A stretch of DNA of 28,826 nt from assembly GCA_046732855.1 (NCBI GenBank), contig JBKPNX010000278.1, positions 1 to 28,826 of the forward strand, given 5' to 3'. Shown here piece after piece: positions 1 to 9,003 of the stretch (the stretch's first letter is position 1; every line of letters begins with the position of its first letter). Source of the DNA: JBKPNX01 sp046732855. GTDB taxonomy: Bacteria > Pseudomonadota > Alphaproteobacteria > Geminicoccales > Geminicoccaceae. The translations under genes were made by a program, and so were the position numbers. The notes under the pieces are model-generated. The model was not told where the DNA came from, ran no database searches, and saw only the letters and a program-made list of their open reading frames with translations.

Positions 1-249
1 CGCTGGGAGCAGTACACCAAAGCCAAGGAGGAGATGCTTGAGCGGACCAACATCCCGGAGTCGCCCTGGTGGATCGTCCCGGGCAACGACAAGAAGCAGG
101 CGCGGCTCAACTGCATCCGTCACCTGCTGGAGCAGGTGCCCTACGAAGAGGTGACCCCGGAGCCGATCGATCTGCCGGACCGGGTGTTCAATCCGGACTA
201 TGAGCGCAAGGTGCTGCCGGACGAGCTGTACGTCCCCCAAATCTACTGA
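1..249 (+). CDS. ppk2: Polyphosphate kinase 2 (PPK2), C-terminal end only
   Basis: This is the last 82 codons of a gene that begins before the window. The reading frame is open from base 1 and ends at TGA 247-249. The text RWEQYTKAKEEMLERTN, then SPWWIV, then DKKQARLNCIRHLLEQVPYE is the typical C-terminal end of PPK2 family kinases, which transfer phosphate between polyphosphate and nucleoside di- or monophosphates in the cytoplasm. The Walker A and B motifs would lie upstream and cannot be checked, so the PPK2 class is not assignable. The next gene, an acyltransferase, follows on the same strand after about 180 bases without an obvious terminator. Confidence 0.9.
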   Translation, partial: RWEQYTKAKEEMLERTNIPESPWWIVPGNDKKQARLNCIRHLLEQVPYEEVTPEPIDLPDRVFNPDYERKVLPDELYVPQIY

Positions 250-431
250 GCAGCCGCAAAAGCTAAGCCACCAGCCATCGGCCACGTCTGCCAGGCCGGC
301 GGGCCGAGGCCAGCGAATCGTCAGGTAGCGGGGCCTACAGATCGTTCACCGCCAGCCGCATGCCGCCCTCACCGGAATGTCATGGTGTGACCTTACGTTC
401 CGCGGCCGATACAACAGCCGAGGAGTGGCGG

Positions 432-1409
432 ATGGGCGATCGGATGCGGTTCAGCTATGCGAGCGCCGATGATCCAGCGTTGCGGCGCATTGCGATCAGG
501 GCCGTGGAGCGGCTGACTGGCCAGCCCCGCCTGCAGCGCATTTATCTCGAAAATCAACGTCGTCCTCGGGTCGGCGAGACCTTCTGGGAGGCGGCGGTGC
601 GCCGGCTCGAGCTGCGGATCGAATACGATGCCGCGCAACTGCGCGCGATCCCGGCCGCCGGACCGGTGGTGATCGTCGCTAATCATCCCTTGGGAGTGCT
701 GGACGGCATCGTCATCGGTCATCTCGTCGCCAAGGTGCGCACCGATTTCAAGATACTGACCAACAGCGTTCTGTGTCAGGCACGCGAGCTCGAACCGTAC
801 CTGCTGCCGATCGACTTTGCCCGAACGCCCGCTGCGCTGATGACCAACTTGCGATCCCGAGCGGACGCTCTGTCTTGGCTATGCGACGGCGGTGCCCTGG
901 TGGTGTTTCCGGGCGGCGCCGTGGCGACTTCCGCGCGGATCTTCCAGCGTCATGCCGTCGACCCGGAGTGGAAGCTGTTCACCATGAAAGCCATCGCACG
1001 CGCCGGCGCCACGGTCGTGCCGGTCTTTTTCGAAGGCCAGAACAGCCGGTTGTTTCAACTCGCGAGCCACGTCAGTCTGACCCTGCGCCTATCGCTGCTG
1101 TTCAACGAGGTGCGCAACAAGATCGGCACTGTAGTCGCGGTCCGGATCGGCTCGCCGGTGCCGTACCCGGAGCTCAGCCACATCAGCGATCGCAAGGCAT
1201 TAGCCGATCATCTCAGACGCATGACCTACCGGCTGGGCAGGAGCGGTGATAGCGCGGCGTTCTGCTCGGTTCCCAGTTGCGCTTCCGAGGCCGGCCCATC
1301 CGCTGCGCACCGCACAGCGCCGCGTGGCAGAGCGCTGCGACGGCAGGCGGCGTACGGCGGACCACAAGCCCTCAAGGACCATCGGGGTGATCTCGGGATG
1401 AGTGGATAG
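432..1409 (+). CDS. Lysophospholipid acyltransferase family protein (PlsC-like)
   Basis: The predicted 325-residue protein has the acyltransferase block NHPLGVLDG (residues 84-92), a His-x5-Asp version of the usual HX4D motif seen in hemolysin-like/OlsA-type acyltransferases, and FPGG (159-162) in place of the FPEGT phosphate-binding block. The family transfers acyl groups to lysophospholipids or lyso-ornithine lipids at the inner membrane; the substrate here is not determined. The frame is open to an ATG at 360, but AGGAG at 421-425 lies six bases before the ATG at 432, so I prefer that start. The family-like part ends near base 1250; the last 50 or so residues are low-complexity Arg/Ala/Ser text and may be read-through after loss of the native stop. 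Confidence 0.8.
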   Translation: MGDRMRFSYASADDPALRRIAIRAVERLTGQPRLQRIYLENQRRPRVGETFWEAAVRRLELRIEYDAAQLRAIPAAGPVVIVANHPLGVLDGIVIGHLVAKVRTDFKILTNSVLCQARELEPYLLPIDFARTPAALMTNLRSRADALSWLCDGGALVVFPGGAVATSARIFQRHAVDPEWKLFTMKAIARAGATVVPVFFEGQNSRLFQLASHVSLTLRLSLLFNEVRNKIGTVVAVRIGSPVPYPELSHISDRKALADHLRRMTYRLGRSGDSAAFCSVPSCASEAGPSAAHRTAPRGRALRRQAAYGGPQALKDHRGDLGMSG

Positions 1410-2268
1410 CGATTGGAGCGAGCCGAACTTCTGCGCCAACCCTGAGGACCGTGGGCGTCGCGCAGCTGTCTTCGGCGGAACCGCCGTCTCTCCAGCCCAA
1501 TTATTCCGGACCGTGGTGCTCATGGTCCTCTGGGTTGGAGGGTTTACTCCCGGGTGACGAAGCTCAGCACCGTAAGCACGAACAGGCCGGCCACGGTGAC
1601 GGCGAGCGCGAGAGCAAGGCAAGAGCGCAGAGTACCGCAATCCGCCAGATCTGCCGACCGCCCCGGATGCTCCTGCGGATCGAAATTTTTCCGACCGGAA
1701 CAGCCTTGAACAGGCAGCGTGTGGTGGATGAGCGGAGACTCCTGAGTTCGGCGCCGCCAATCTTGCCCGCGCAGAGCTGCGCCGGCTGCTGAAGGAACAT
1801 ACGCTGGACGATGCCCGAGCCGAGTTTAGCCAAGCGGGCGGTAGAGCACCTCGAGCGGTGCGGGTTCGAGATGACGAAAGCGAGCAGGTCTCAGGAAGAG
1901 TCCGCCGATGCGCTGACATGGCTACATGGTGGCGCTTCGCCGCATCCCACGAGTGACCGCAGCGGCCTCCATCGTGCAGCGCCAGCCATTGACCGAGGGT
2001 CGGCCAAGAGGCAGGATTTCGGAGGGGGATACAACCAAAAAGATGGAAGGCGGGGCGATGCGGAAGCCCGTGGATCGGGCCATACGTGGTGAGTGTAACC
2101 CTGAGCCACGATGAGAGGAGCTGGTTGGCAGAGCTGGCTCAGATGGAGGGAGTGACGGAAGACCGAGTGCTACGGCGGGCACTCGCGCGACATCGGAAGC
2201 GGGTCTCAAGCGTCAAGTCATCCGCCGCCGAGAGTTAGACAGCGTGCGCGTGGAAGTCGCGGGCTGAA
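1410..2268. other. Gene-poor stretch, possibly decayed coding DNA
   Basis: No convincing gene is present over this stretch. Two hints of former coding remain. On the minus strand, a frame ending at TAA 1544-1546 reads LALALAVTVAGLFVLTVLS just before its stop, which looks like the last membrane helix of a lost protein; the frame upstream of it is broken. On the plus strand, a frame from about 1725 to the TGA near 1954 reads ANLARAELRRLLKEHTLDDA without a start codon. I cannot assign either to a family. A small candidate ORF at 2089-2238 is listed separately. Confidence 0.5.
2089..2238 (+). CDS. Small ORF, possible 49-residue helical protein (uncertain)
   Basis: A GTG at 2089 opens a 49-codon frame that ends at TAG 2236-2238. 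Its middle reads RSWLAELAQMEGVTEDRVLRR, a charged helix-turn-helix-like or ribbon-helix-helix-like composition that looks like real protein rather than chance translation of GC-rich DNA. There is no clear ribosome site before the GTG, and the frame is also open further upstream without ATG, so the gene may be truncated or dead. I do not recognise the family. The call rests on composition alone. Confidence 0.25.
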   Translation: MSVTLSHDERSWLAELAQMEGVTEDRVLRRALARHRKRVSSVKSSAAES

Positions 2269-2483
2269 CTACGAGGAAGCGGTTGCCGAGGATGAACCAC
2301 CGCTAGTCTGTCGCTTCGGCGTTTTTGCGGACTGCTCGAGCACCCCTAGGTCGGCCTCGGCTCGCTGATACTTTGCAGTCGCAAGTCGGAGCGCCGCGCG
2401 CGTTCGGGCGGTCTCCAGCTCGGCCTATGCAGCTGCCGCTGCCAATGGTCCCGGTCCACGGCGGGGATAGAGGCGGGGGTCAC
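2269..2483 (-). pseudogene. Frameshifted small helical protein gene
   Basis: Two minus-strand frames join to make one plausible small protein. From a GTG at 2481-2483 the first frame reads VDRDHWQRQLH. Near 2425 the sense moves to another frame that reads ELETARTRAALRLATAKYQR and ADLGVLEQSAKTPKR and ends at TAG 2269-2271. The length of 215 bases fits one lost base or two gained bases. It resembles small helical proteins of unknown function common in alphaproteobacteria, from memory of their style and not from a search. It lies 24 bases downstream of another broken small gene in the same orientation, suggesting a dead two-gene operon. Confidence 0.45.
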
Positions 2484-2507
2484 GCGCGAACCGACGACGG
2501 GCGCGGT

Positions 2508-2794
2508 TCAACTCACAAGATACGGGAGGCGCCGGTTCGTGGGTGGCTGCGCGAGATGCTCAGCCTCCTCAGCCTCAGCCTGCGACAGTTCGCGGCTCAT
2601 GTGCTCGCGGTGGCGCCGGAGCGCCCCCAAGCTCTCCTCGAGTGTCCACAGGAGGTCGGCAGCCTCCGTCGTGTCGCAACCATTTTCGAGAGCTGCCCGA
2701 TGCGATGACGCTGCCGGGCAATCCGACCCTCAGTTTCGGATATGTGACGATTGGCTCGTTCCAGCTCCCGCCGCGGCCCGGCGCAGTCAGGCAT
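2508..2794 (-). pseudogene. Frameshifted small coiled-coil protein gene
   Basis: An ATG at 2792-2794 is preceded by a GGAGGGGGA ribosome site and starts the frame MPDCAGPRRELERANRH, continuing EGRIARQRHRIGQL. At about 2680 the sense moves to another frame, which continues ENGCDTTEAADLLWTLEESL and RRHREHMSREL and ends at TGA 2508-2510. The join looks like a duplicated CT within ctctcgaa or one lost base. The pattern HIxExExRIxRQRxxIxxLExxGxDTxEAxxLLxTxEExL is that of a small alphaproteobacterial protein family of unknown function. The ribosome site and dense family-like residues show this was a real gene; whether the shift is mutation or sequencing error is open. Confidence 0.6.
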
Positions 2795-3322
2795 ATCTTT
2801 TCTCCCCCTCCACATTACCCCGTAGAACGGCGGGCCCCCTAAGTCCTTTGTAGCTTCGGCACCGGTCAGCCTTGAAAGGAAAGGCCGGAGCGCCCGGTGG
2901 GAAGGCGCCCCAGCAAGTGCGGGTGGGAGCGAACGGAAACTTGACTGCATCCGGCGTTTCGGCTCTCGCCCTTAGCTCACCCTCCATGTCGCACCGGCCA
3001 ATGACAGTTTGATGGCGAGAGAGGGCGACGGGCGTTCTGATCAAGCGGCATGCTCGGGTGGCTTGTGTCTCTACGCTCTACGGCGCGTGCATTGCGAGCG
3101 GTCTTATCAGGCAAGGCCAGCGGGTGCCTTTTGGTAAAAAGGCGAGCCGCCCGCGAAGACGCCCGCGAAGGGGTTGCCGAAAACCGTGGACACTCAAGCC
3201 AACTTTAGCTCGCCCTTCTTCTCTCAACCTATGGTGGCGGTTTTGTGAGCACTCAACTTAAGCGATCATGAAATCACGCGTGCCCTTCTGCCCGCGCAAC
3301 AGCCGACCATTCGCGACCACAA
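2795..3322. other. Intergenic stretch without a recognisable gene
   Basis: No frame here has a start, ribosome site and protein-like composition. The right part contains a perfect 11-base tandem match (cgcccgcgaag at 3148 and again at 3160, period 12). The stretch separates two minus-strand units: the broken small-gene pair on its left and the broken CorA-type gene on its right. The part next to 2794 presumably holds the promoter of the small-gene pair, but I see no clear -35/-10 pair. Confidence 0.5.
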
Positions 3323-4362
3323 CTAGCGACGCAGTATGCCGCTGATCCAGAACGCCAGATAGACCAGCACCGGCGAGGCGACAATCAGCAGCATCGCGAT
3401 CACGAAGCCAAAGCTGCTCTCGAGCATCGGCAGGCCGCCAACGTTCATGCCGAAGATGCCGGCGACGACGCTCGCGGCAGAAACAGCGCGGCAATGACCG
3501 ACAAAACATAGAGCTGTCTGTTGATTTTGGCGGTGAGCTTCGAGTCGCTCTCCTCTTGCAGCAACCTAGCCTGCTGCTGGAGCGCGACGACGTCGCCATC
3601 GAGCGCATCGAGACGCTGTGCAATGCGCGTCGCGCTGTCGAGCAGGGTCTGCGGCAGCCGGTCGGTCGATTCGCATTCGATCCGATGGAAAATAGTGCGC
3701 GACCCGCTGAGCTGCCGGTGCAGGTGAATGATGCGGCGTCGGGTCGCGGCGAGCTTCCGCGAATCGTCGGTGCCACGGGCCGTCAGCAGGCCGTCCTCGA
3801 TCGAGTCCAGGTCTTGAATTTGCGTCGCCGTAACGTCGGCTACGGCATCGGCGACACCGGTCACGATGGCTTCGAGCAGCCCTGCGGGGGCTCGGGTCAA
3901 CAGACCTTCCTCCACCGCCTGCCGCGTGGCGTCGGTCGCCTGCACGGGTTGATGGCGGCCGCTCAGCAAAAAGCGGTCGCCGAGCACGACATGCAGTCGC
4001 GCGGTTCCGGCCGAACTCCGGTCCAACGTGCGCCCGAAGTCATAAAAGACGGCCGCAAGAAGGCCATGGGTCACGACCACCCGCTGATGGTGGTCTGAGG
4101 TCGTCATCATCTCGCGCGCCGCGGGCGGCAGGGCCGGGTGCTTGACGAGCCACTGGCAGGCGCGTTGATCGATCAAATCAAGATGCAGCCAGCGGAACCC
4201 TTCGCCGGGATGGGTGAGATCAATCGGCTCGTTGTCGGACAGGCGATGGCCACGCCCTTCCTCATCGAACCGATAGGCCCAGACCAGCCCCGGTGCACAT
4301 GGTCGCCCGGTGGTCGGAACCCGCCAATCGTTTCGGCGCGTCGGAGATGGGTCGCTCTGCAT
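3323..4362 (-). pseudogene. CorA/ZntB-family divalent metal transporter, frameshifted
   Basis: The minus-strand frame from ATG 4360-4362 reads as the cytoplasmic funnel of a CorA/ZntB-type channel (LVWAYRFDEEGRG, FRWLHLDLID, LHVVLGDRFLLSG, LDALDGDVVALQQQARLLQEE) and reaches the first membrane helix NRQLYVLSVIAALFLP. There it goes out of frame near 3475-3480. The next frame continues with AGIFGMNVGGLP, containing the GMN signature of the pore, then the second helix SFGFVIAMLLIVASPVLVYL, and ends at TAG 3323-3325. One base, probably a G in ccgcgagc, is missing; restoring it gives 346 residues, normal for the family. Members carry Mg, Co or Zn ions as pentamers. As written the product would lack its pore. 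Single-base sequencing error is a live alternative to real inactivation. The start is tentative; no strong ribosome site is visible. Confidence 0.85.
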
Positions 4363-4990
4363 GCGCACATCCCATCGATCAGGGCCTGAGCCCGGTTCCA
4401 AGCCCGGGGACATCCGAGGGAGCTCGGTCCGGCAAAGTCGGTAGCCACGAGACCCCCTTCGTGCCGAAGGGCTCAGTGACGCGCCCACGGTCGCAATCTT
4501 GCACGCGACGGGCACTCGTGAGGGCCGGGCACGTACCCAGTCGCGCTGCCTGTTGCGACACCATCGTTCATGGGCAAAGTGGAAAGCAATTACCGCCACC
4601 AACATCGGGGTGTCTTTATGCTGACCGGCGGCGCTTTGCCGCAGGTGCTCGAGCGCAACGGCACAGGGCGCTCAATAGCACAATCGCCACTTGACCTCGT
4701 GGCGCCCCGGGGGCGGCGTCTCGACAAATGTTTCGGCGCGCCTCGGCGCCGAGGAAGACGTGATTTTTTTGAGATCTCCGAACTCCGAACGCACCCCTTT
4801 GCATTCACAAACGCGCGCCGGAGCGAAGCCTCGGGACGATCGAGCTAAGGCTCGCTCCCTATGCCGCCAAGCTCATCAGCGGCTATAGCATCCCCCTTCG
4901 CCTGGTAGTGTAAGCGTCAAGGGGGGGCGCTGTCGCCGAAGTGTCACAAAGGGCTGCCAGCCTGCCGCGGGTACGGGGGAGGAAGCGGCC
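4363..4990. other. Intergenic stretch with a possible coding remnant
   Basis: No intact gene is seen. On the minus strand, around 4560-4680, a frame reads LEHLRQSAAGQHKDTPMLV followed by AVIAFHFAHERWCRN, which looks protein-like but is not recognisable and breaks off at both ends. The right end, from about 4960, carries the ribosome site of the phosphate transporter gene. The sequence ggcgcgcctcggcgccgagg near 4736-4755 can form a short hairpin, but no T-run follows it. Confidence 0.4.
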
Positions 4991-6602
4991 ATGGCGACGG
5001 CGGTAAGCCCGGCACCGAGGACGACGGCGCGACCGGATCTCGACCAGCCCGTGCGGCTGCTGTCGTTGATCATCTGCATCGTGCTCGGCATCGGCCTCGC
5101 GTACGTCGGCTACCAGCTCGTCGGTGATCTGGAAGAGGCGAGGAGCCAGTCGTGGCTGCCCTTCCTCCTGCTGTTCGTGGCGCTCCTGATAGCGCTCGGC
5201 TTCGAGTTCGTGAACGGCTTCCACGACACCGCCAACGCGGTCGCCACCGTCATCTATACCCACGCCATGCCGGCGCAACTTGCGGTGGTCTGGTCGGGCT
5301 GCTTCAACTTTCTGGGCGTGCTGCTGTCCTCGGGCCTAGTCGCGTTCAGCATCGTCTCGCTGCTGCCCGTCGAGCTGATCTTGAAGGTCGGCTCGGCGGC
5401 GGGCTTCGCCATGGTATTCGCGCTGCTGGTGGCGGCGATCATCTGGAACCTGGGCACCTGGTACCTCGGTCTGCCCTCGTCGAGCTCGCACACCCTGATC
5501 GGCTCGATCATCGGCGTGGGCGTGATGAACCAGCTGATGCACCGGGGGACCGAGGGCACCAGCGGCGTCGACTGGGGCCAGGCGACCACGGTAGGCGAGG
5601 CGCTGCTGTTCTCGCCGCTCATTGGCTTTATCGCCGCCGCCCTGCTGCTGCTGGCGATGAAGCTGGTGATCCGTCAGCCGCAGCTCTATGCCGAGCCTAA
5701 GGGTGCCAGCCCTCCGCCCTTGTGGATCCGCAGCCTGCTGATCTTCACCTGCACGGCGGTCAGCTTCGCCCACGGCTCCAATGACGGCCAGAAGGGCATG
5801 GGCCTGATCATGCTGATCCTGATCGGCACCGTGCCCACCGCCTACGCCCTCAACCGGGCCGTGGACGAGAGCCAGGTACCGGCCTTCATCGAGGCCTCCG
5901 ACCAAGTGATCGCGACCATCAATGCCTTGGCCCCCGACGCGCCCGCGGTCGCCGACCCGCCGCAGGTGCTGCAGCAGTTCGTCGGCACCCGCGAGTTCAC
6001 GCCCGAGGTTTTGCCGGCGCTGGCCGCCGTCGCCCGGCGCCGTCGCCGAGGACGTGCGCACCTATGGCTCGCTCGCCAAGGTGCCGACCGACCTGGTCAG
6101 TAACGTGCGCAACGACATGTACCTCGCCAGCGAGACCCTGCGCATCGGGGCCAAGTACAAGGTCGCCGCGTTCACCGGCGACGGGCAAGCAGCGTTCGCC
6201 GCCTACAAGAAGCAACTCGACAACGCGACCAAGTTCATCCCGACCTGGGTCAAGGTCGCGGTGGCCTTGGCCTTGGGGCTCGGCACCATGGTGGGCTGGA
6301 AGCGGATCGTTATCACGGTGGGCGAGCGGATCGGCAAGACGCACTTGACCTACGGCCAGGGCGCCGCGGCCGAGCTGGTGGCCGCCGGCACGATCGGCCT
6401 CGCCGATCTCTACGGCCTGCCGGTCAGCACCACCCACGTCCTGTCCTCGGGCGTGGCCGGCACCATGGCCGCGAATGGTTCCGGCCTGCAGATGGCGACC
6501 GTGCGCAATCTGCTCGCCGCCTGGATCCTGACCCTGCCGGCCTCGATCGCCCTGGCCGGCGCCCTCTACTGGCTGTTCAGCACGCTGTTCGCCGGCGCAT
6601 GA
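4991..6602 (+). pseudogene. pit: PiT-family inorganic phosphate transporter, frameshifted
   Basis: The product is a PiT (PF01384) low-affinity phosphate/cation symporter of the inner membrane. Both inverted PiT repeats are visible: NGFHDTANAVATVIYT and GLPSSSSHTLIGSIIG in the first half, SFAHGSNDGQKGMG in the middle, and GLPVSTTHVLSSGVAG near the C-terminus. The frame from ATG 4991 (ribosome site GGGGAGGAA just upstream) is lost at 6033-6035, where CCC stands in place of an expected CC; the sense then continues in the next frame as GAVAEDVRTYGSLAKVP to the stop at 6600-6602. Removing one C gives 536 residues, the usual size of the long PitA-like form. The shift falls in the variable loop between the two halves and in a C-run, so an assembly error is quite possible; otherwise the protein would end after 370 residues with a scrambled tail. 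Confidence 0.9.
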
Positions 6603-6616
6603 GCGCCCCCTCCGGG

Positions 6617-6911
6617 CTACGGGACGCGCCCGCGCACGGCCCAGGCGGTGGCGGCGAGCGAGCGCGGGCCGTCCGGCGCGCCGGCGCAGTAGGCATTCGA
6701 CACGGCCGCGTGGAATTCGATCGCGATGTTCGTCCGACAGGCCCGCCACGCTGCCGGTACCGCAACCGACATCGAGCACCGGCCCATCGACCGGCAGCTC
6801 GGCGAAGTCGATCAGGATCTGCGCGAGTCAGCCGGTCCAGCGCCCGAGCAAGCGCTCGTAGGCGGCCCCGTCGTCCGCCCGGTAGGCGGTAGCGGTGTCC
6901 TCGAGGCCGAT
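6617..6911 (-). pseudogene. SAM-dependent methyltransferase remnant with internal deletion
   Basis: The minus strand carries the two ends of a class I SAM-dependent methyltransferase fused together. The N-terminal part reads YRADDGAAYERLLGRW, has an in-frame TGA at 6828-6830, then continues IDFAELPVDGPVLDVGCGTG, the SAM-binding motif I. Near 6730-6750 the sense jumps to another frame that reads AIEFHAAVSNAYCAGAPDGP, then SLAATAWAVRGRVP, ending at TAG 6617-6619; this matches the usual C-terminal end of the same family. The central 500 or so bases expected between them are missing. This is real gene decay and cannot be a single base error. It lies immediately downstream of the Mop gene and converges with the phosphate transporter. 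Confidence 0.75.
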
Positions 6912-7120
6912 CAGTCGATCGCCACCATGACGTCGGAGGCCTTGATCACGGCGGAAGCTTCCTGGCCGGTCTTCAGCCCGAGTTCGTCGACCGCCTCATT
7001 GGTGATCGACGCGGTGACGATCTTGCCGCCGCCGATGTCGATGCGCACGTGGGCCGTGGTCTGACCTTTCTCGACTCCGACGACCTTACCCTTGAGCACG
7101 TTGCGTGCGCTGATCTTCAT
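6911..7120 (-). CDS. mop: Mop-domain molybdate-binding protein (molbindin)
   Basis: The 69-residue protein begins MKISARNVLKGKVVGVEKG and has one Mop/TOBE domain (TTAHVRIDIGGGKIVTASIT, then NEAVDELGLKTGQEASAVIK), ending SDVMVAID. Such molbindins assemble into hexamers that bind molybdate and are thought to buffer or store it in the cytoplasm. A strong AGGAGAGGTG ribosome site stands directly before the ATG at 7118-7120. That site and the first 35 bases of the gene lie within the 3' end of modC, so the two are presumably co-transcribed and perhaps translationally linked. The length is normal for a single-domain molbindin. Confidence 0.92.
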   Translation of the reverse strand: MKISARNVLKGKVVGVEKGQTTAHVRIDIGGGKIVTASITNEAVDELGLKTGQEASAVIKASDVMVAID

Positions 7121-8315
7121 CACCTCTCCTCCTTCTGTCGAAGATAGTCCGCGTCCGCGGCGATGCGGCCGAGGACGAGGCCGAGGCATCGCCGCGCGGT
7201 GCGCTCCCGCCTGCCGCCACGAGTGCCACGCTCTTGACCTGCACGTGGACGAGATCGCCCGGTTTTGCGCCGAGCTTCTCCCAGGACTTGCGGGTGACCC
7301 GCGCCAGCAGGCGCGCGCCCTCGCCGGCCTGTCCAAGCCGGACGACGACGTTCATCTGCGCCGCATCCTGCGGCTCGGCGACGGCCAGGCGGGCGGGCAG
7401 CACATTGAGGATCGTGCTGGGTCCCGGGTTCTGCCGCGCCAGGCTGACGTCGGACGCCCCGATACGCACCCGCTGCGGCGTTCCCGGGGCGCCGTACTGG
7501 CCGGGCGCGATGATCGTCCCGCCCTCGATCGCGAGCGTCGTCAGGCCGTACTCCCCGTCGTAGCTGGTCACTGTCGCGTTCAGCGCGACCGCGGCGTCGG
7601 GCAGACGCACGACCGGAAGCGCCGGATCGGCCTGCAGCTCCTCCCGGGGCCCGTACGCGACGACACGGCCGGCGTCGAGCAGCACGAGATGATCGGCAAG
7701 ACGCTCGACTTCGGCCAGGTCATGGCTGACGTAGAGAATTGGCACCGAGAGCGCATCGTGCAGCGCCTCGAGGTAGGGCAGGATCTCGTCTTTGCTCAGG
7801 CGGTCGAGCCCGGCGAGCGGCTCGTCCATGAGCAGCAGCCTGGGCTGCGAGAGCAGGGCGCGCCCGACCGCGACCCGCTGGCGTTCGCCGCCCGACAAAT
7901 GCAGAGGCGAGCGTTCGAGCAGGTCTTCGATCCCGAGCAGCGCGACCACGTCGTCCAGCCGCACCGCCACTTCGGCGCCGCGGCGCAGCGCCCGGCGTTG
8001 GCCATAGAGGAGATTGCCGCGCACCGAAAGGTGCGGGAACAGGCTCGCTTCCTGAAACACGTAGCCTACCGACCTCTCATGGGGCGGTCGGAAGACTGCG
8101 CCGTCCTGCCAGATCTCGCCACCGACCGAAAGATGGACGTCCGGCAGCATCTGGAGGCCGGCGATGCAGCGCAGCACCGTGGTCTTGCCGCACCCCGACG
8201 GGCCGAACAGCGCGATGACGCCTTCCATAGGCGCCTCGAAGCCGGCGTCCAGATGGAACGTGCCGAGCGTACCCCGAAAGCGCGCGACGATCGGACCGGT
8301 GCCCGCGCTGCTCAT
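7086..8315 (-). CDS. modC: Molybdate ABC transporter ATP-binding protein ModC
   Basis: This 409-residue ABC ATPase powers molybdate import with ModA and ModB. It shows Walker A GPSGCGKTT (38-46), signature LSGGERQRVAVGRAL (from 140), Walker B LLLMDEP (160-166) and the switch region LYVSHDLAEVERLADH. After about residue 250 comes the ModC-type regulatory Mop/TOBE domain (ALNATVTSYDGEYGLTTLAI, then RIGASDVSLARQNPG and ILNVLPARL). The start ATG shares an ATGA overlap with the modB stop. The C-terminus is odd: after VKSVALVAAGG the protein carries about 40 extra residues rich in Ser, Ala and Arg that run through the ribosome site of the Mop gene and 35 bases into it. This tail may be real, or a lost stop or frameshift may have extended it. 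Confidence 0.95.
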   Translation of the reverse strand: MSSAGTGPIVARFRGTLGTFHLDAGFEAPMEGVIALFGPSGCGKTTVLRCIAGLQMLPDVHLSVGGEIWQDGAVFRPPHERSVGYVFQEASLFPHLSVRGNLLYGQRRALRRGAEVAVRLDDVVALLGIEDLLERSPLHLSGGERQRVAVGRALLSQPRLLLMDEPLAGLDRLSKDEILPYLEALHDALSVPILYVSHDLAEVERLADHLVLLDAGRVVAYGPREELQADPALPVVRLPDAAVALNATVTSYDGEYGLTTLAIEGGTIIAPGQYGAPGTPQRVRIGASDVSLARQNPGPSTILNVLPARLAVAEPQDAAQMNVVVRLGQAGEGARLLARVTRKSWEKLGAKPGDLVHVQVKSVALVAAGGSAPRGDASASSSAASPRTRTIFDRRRRGDEDQRTQRAQG

Positions 8316-8995
8316 CTCCGTACCCGCCCCACGCGCCGCTCGATCAGGTTCATCGCGAGGATCACGCCAAACGAGAAGATCAGCATCCCCGCGGACAGGA
8401 TGTGCGCCTGGGTCCAGCGCAGTGTCTCGACATAGTCGAAGATCGCGACCGAGAGGACCTTGGTCTCGCCCGGGATGTTGCCGCCGATCATCAGCACCAC
8501 GCCGAATTCGCCGACCGTGTGCGAAAAGCCGAGCACCGCGCCGGTCAGGAAGCCCGGCCGGGCAAGCGGCACCGCCACGGTCCAGAACGCGTCCCGCGGC
8601 GAGGCGCGCAGGGTGGAGGCGACCTCGAGCGGGCGGTCGCCGAACGCCTCGAAGGCGTTGCGGATGGGCTGCACCACGAACGGCAGCGAGTAGATTACGG
8701 AACCGATCACCAGGCCTTCGAAGGTGAAGGCCAGCGAGCGGCCGCCGCCGAGGCGCGCGATCCAGCCGCCCGGACCGTTCGGTCCCAGCGCGACGAGCAG
8801 ATAGAAGCCGAGCACGGTCGGCGGCAGGACCAGCGGCAGCGCCACGACCGTGGCGACGGCTTCCTTCCAGCGCGCGGTGGATCGCGCCAGCCACCATGCG
8901 ATCGGCGTGCCGACGATGAGAAGGATGATGGTGGTCGCGGCGGCGAGCTCGAGGGTGAGCCGGATCGGCTGCCACAGGTCGGCTCCTTCGAACAT
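8312..8995 (-). CDS. modB: Molybdate ABC transporter permease ModB
   Basis: The 227-residue inner-membrane permease has the size of ModB. Hydrophobic helices include LELAAATTIILLIVGTPIAWW, VATVVALPLVLPPTVLGFYL and AHILSAGMLIFSFGVILAMN (parts shown). The ModB-type text PLVLPPTVLGFYLL and the EAA loop EVASTLRASPRDAFWTVAVP, which contacts the ATPase, are present, as is HTVGEFGVVLMIGGNIPGET. I chose ATG 8993-8995 because the longer frame upstream is out of character and begins within the preceding small ORF. Its stop overlaps the modC start as ATGA, implying coupled translation. Confidence 0.95.
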   Translation of the reverse strand: MFEGADLWQPIRLTLELAAATTIILLIVGTPIAWWLARSTARWKEAVATVVALPLVLPPTVLGFYLLVALGPNGPGGWIARLGGGRSLAFTFEGLVIGSVIYSLPFVVQPIRNAFEAFGDRPLEVASTLRASPRDAFWTVAVPLARPGFLTGAVLGFSHTVGEFGVVLMIGGNIPGETKVLSVAIFDYVETLRWTQAHILSAGMLIFSFGVILAMNLIERRVGRVRR

Positions 8996-9003
8996 CAGCC
9001 TGC

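Noticed and set aside
3148..3171. A near-perfect 12-base tandem repeat
   Set aside because: Only two units, no flanking structure, and common by chance in GC-rich DNA; not a CRISPR or functional array.
4736..4755. Hairpin ggcgcgcctcggcgccgagg as a terminator
   Set aside because: No T-tract follows on either strand at a useful distance and no intact gene ends next to it.
5336..6061. A 241-codon minus-strand open frame opposite the phosphate transporter
   Set aside because: It is rich in Gly, Arg, Gln and Asp with no motif and is antisense to recognisable PiT repeats.
7092..8435. A 447-codon plus-strand open frame
   Set aside because: It is antisense to modC, which carries Walker A, signature and Walker B motifs.
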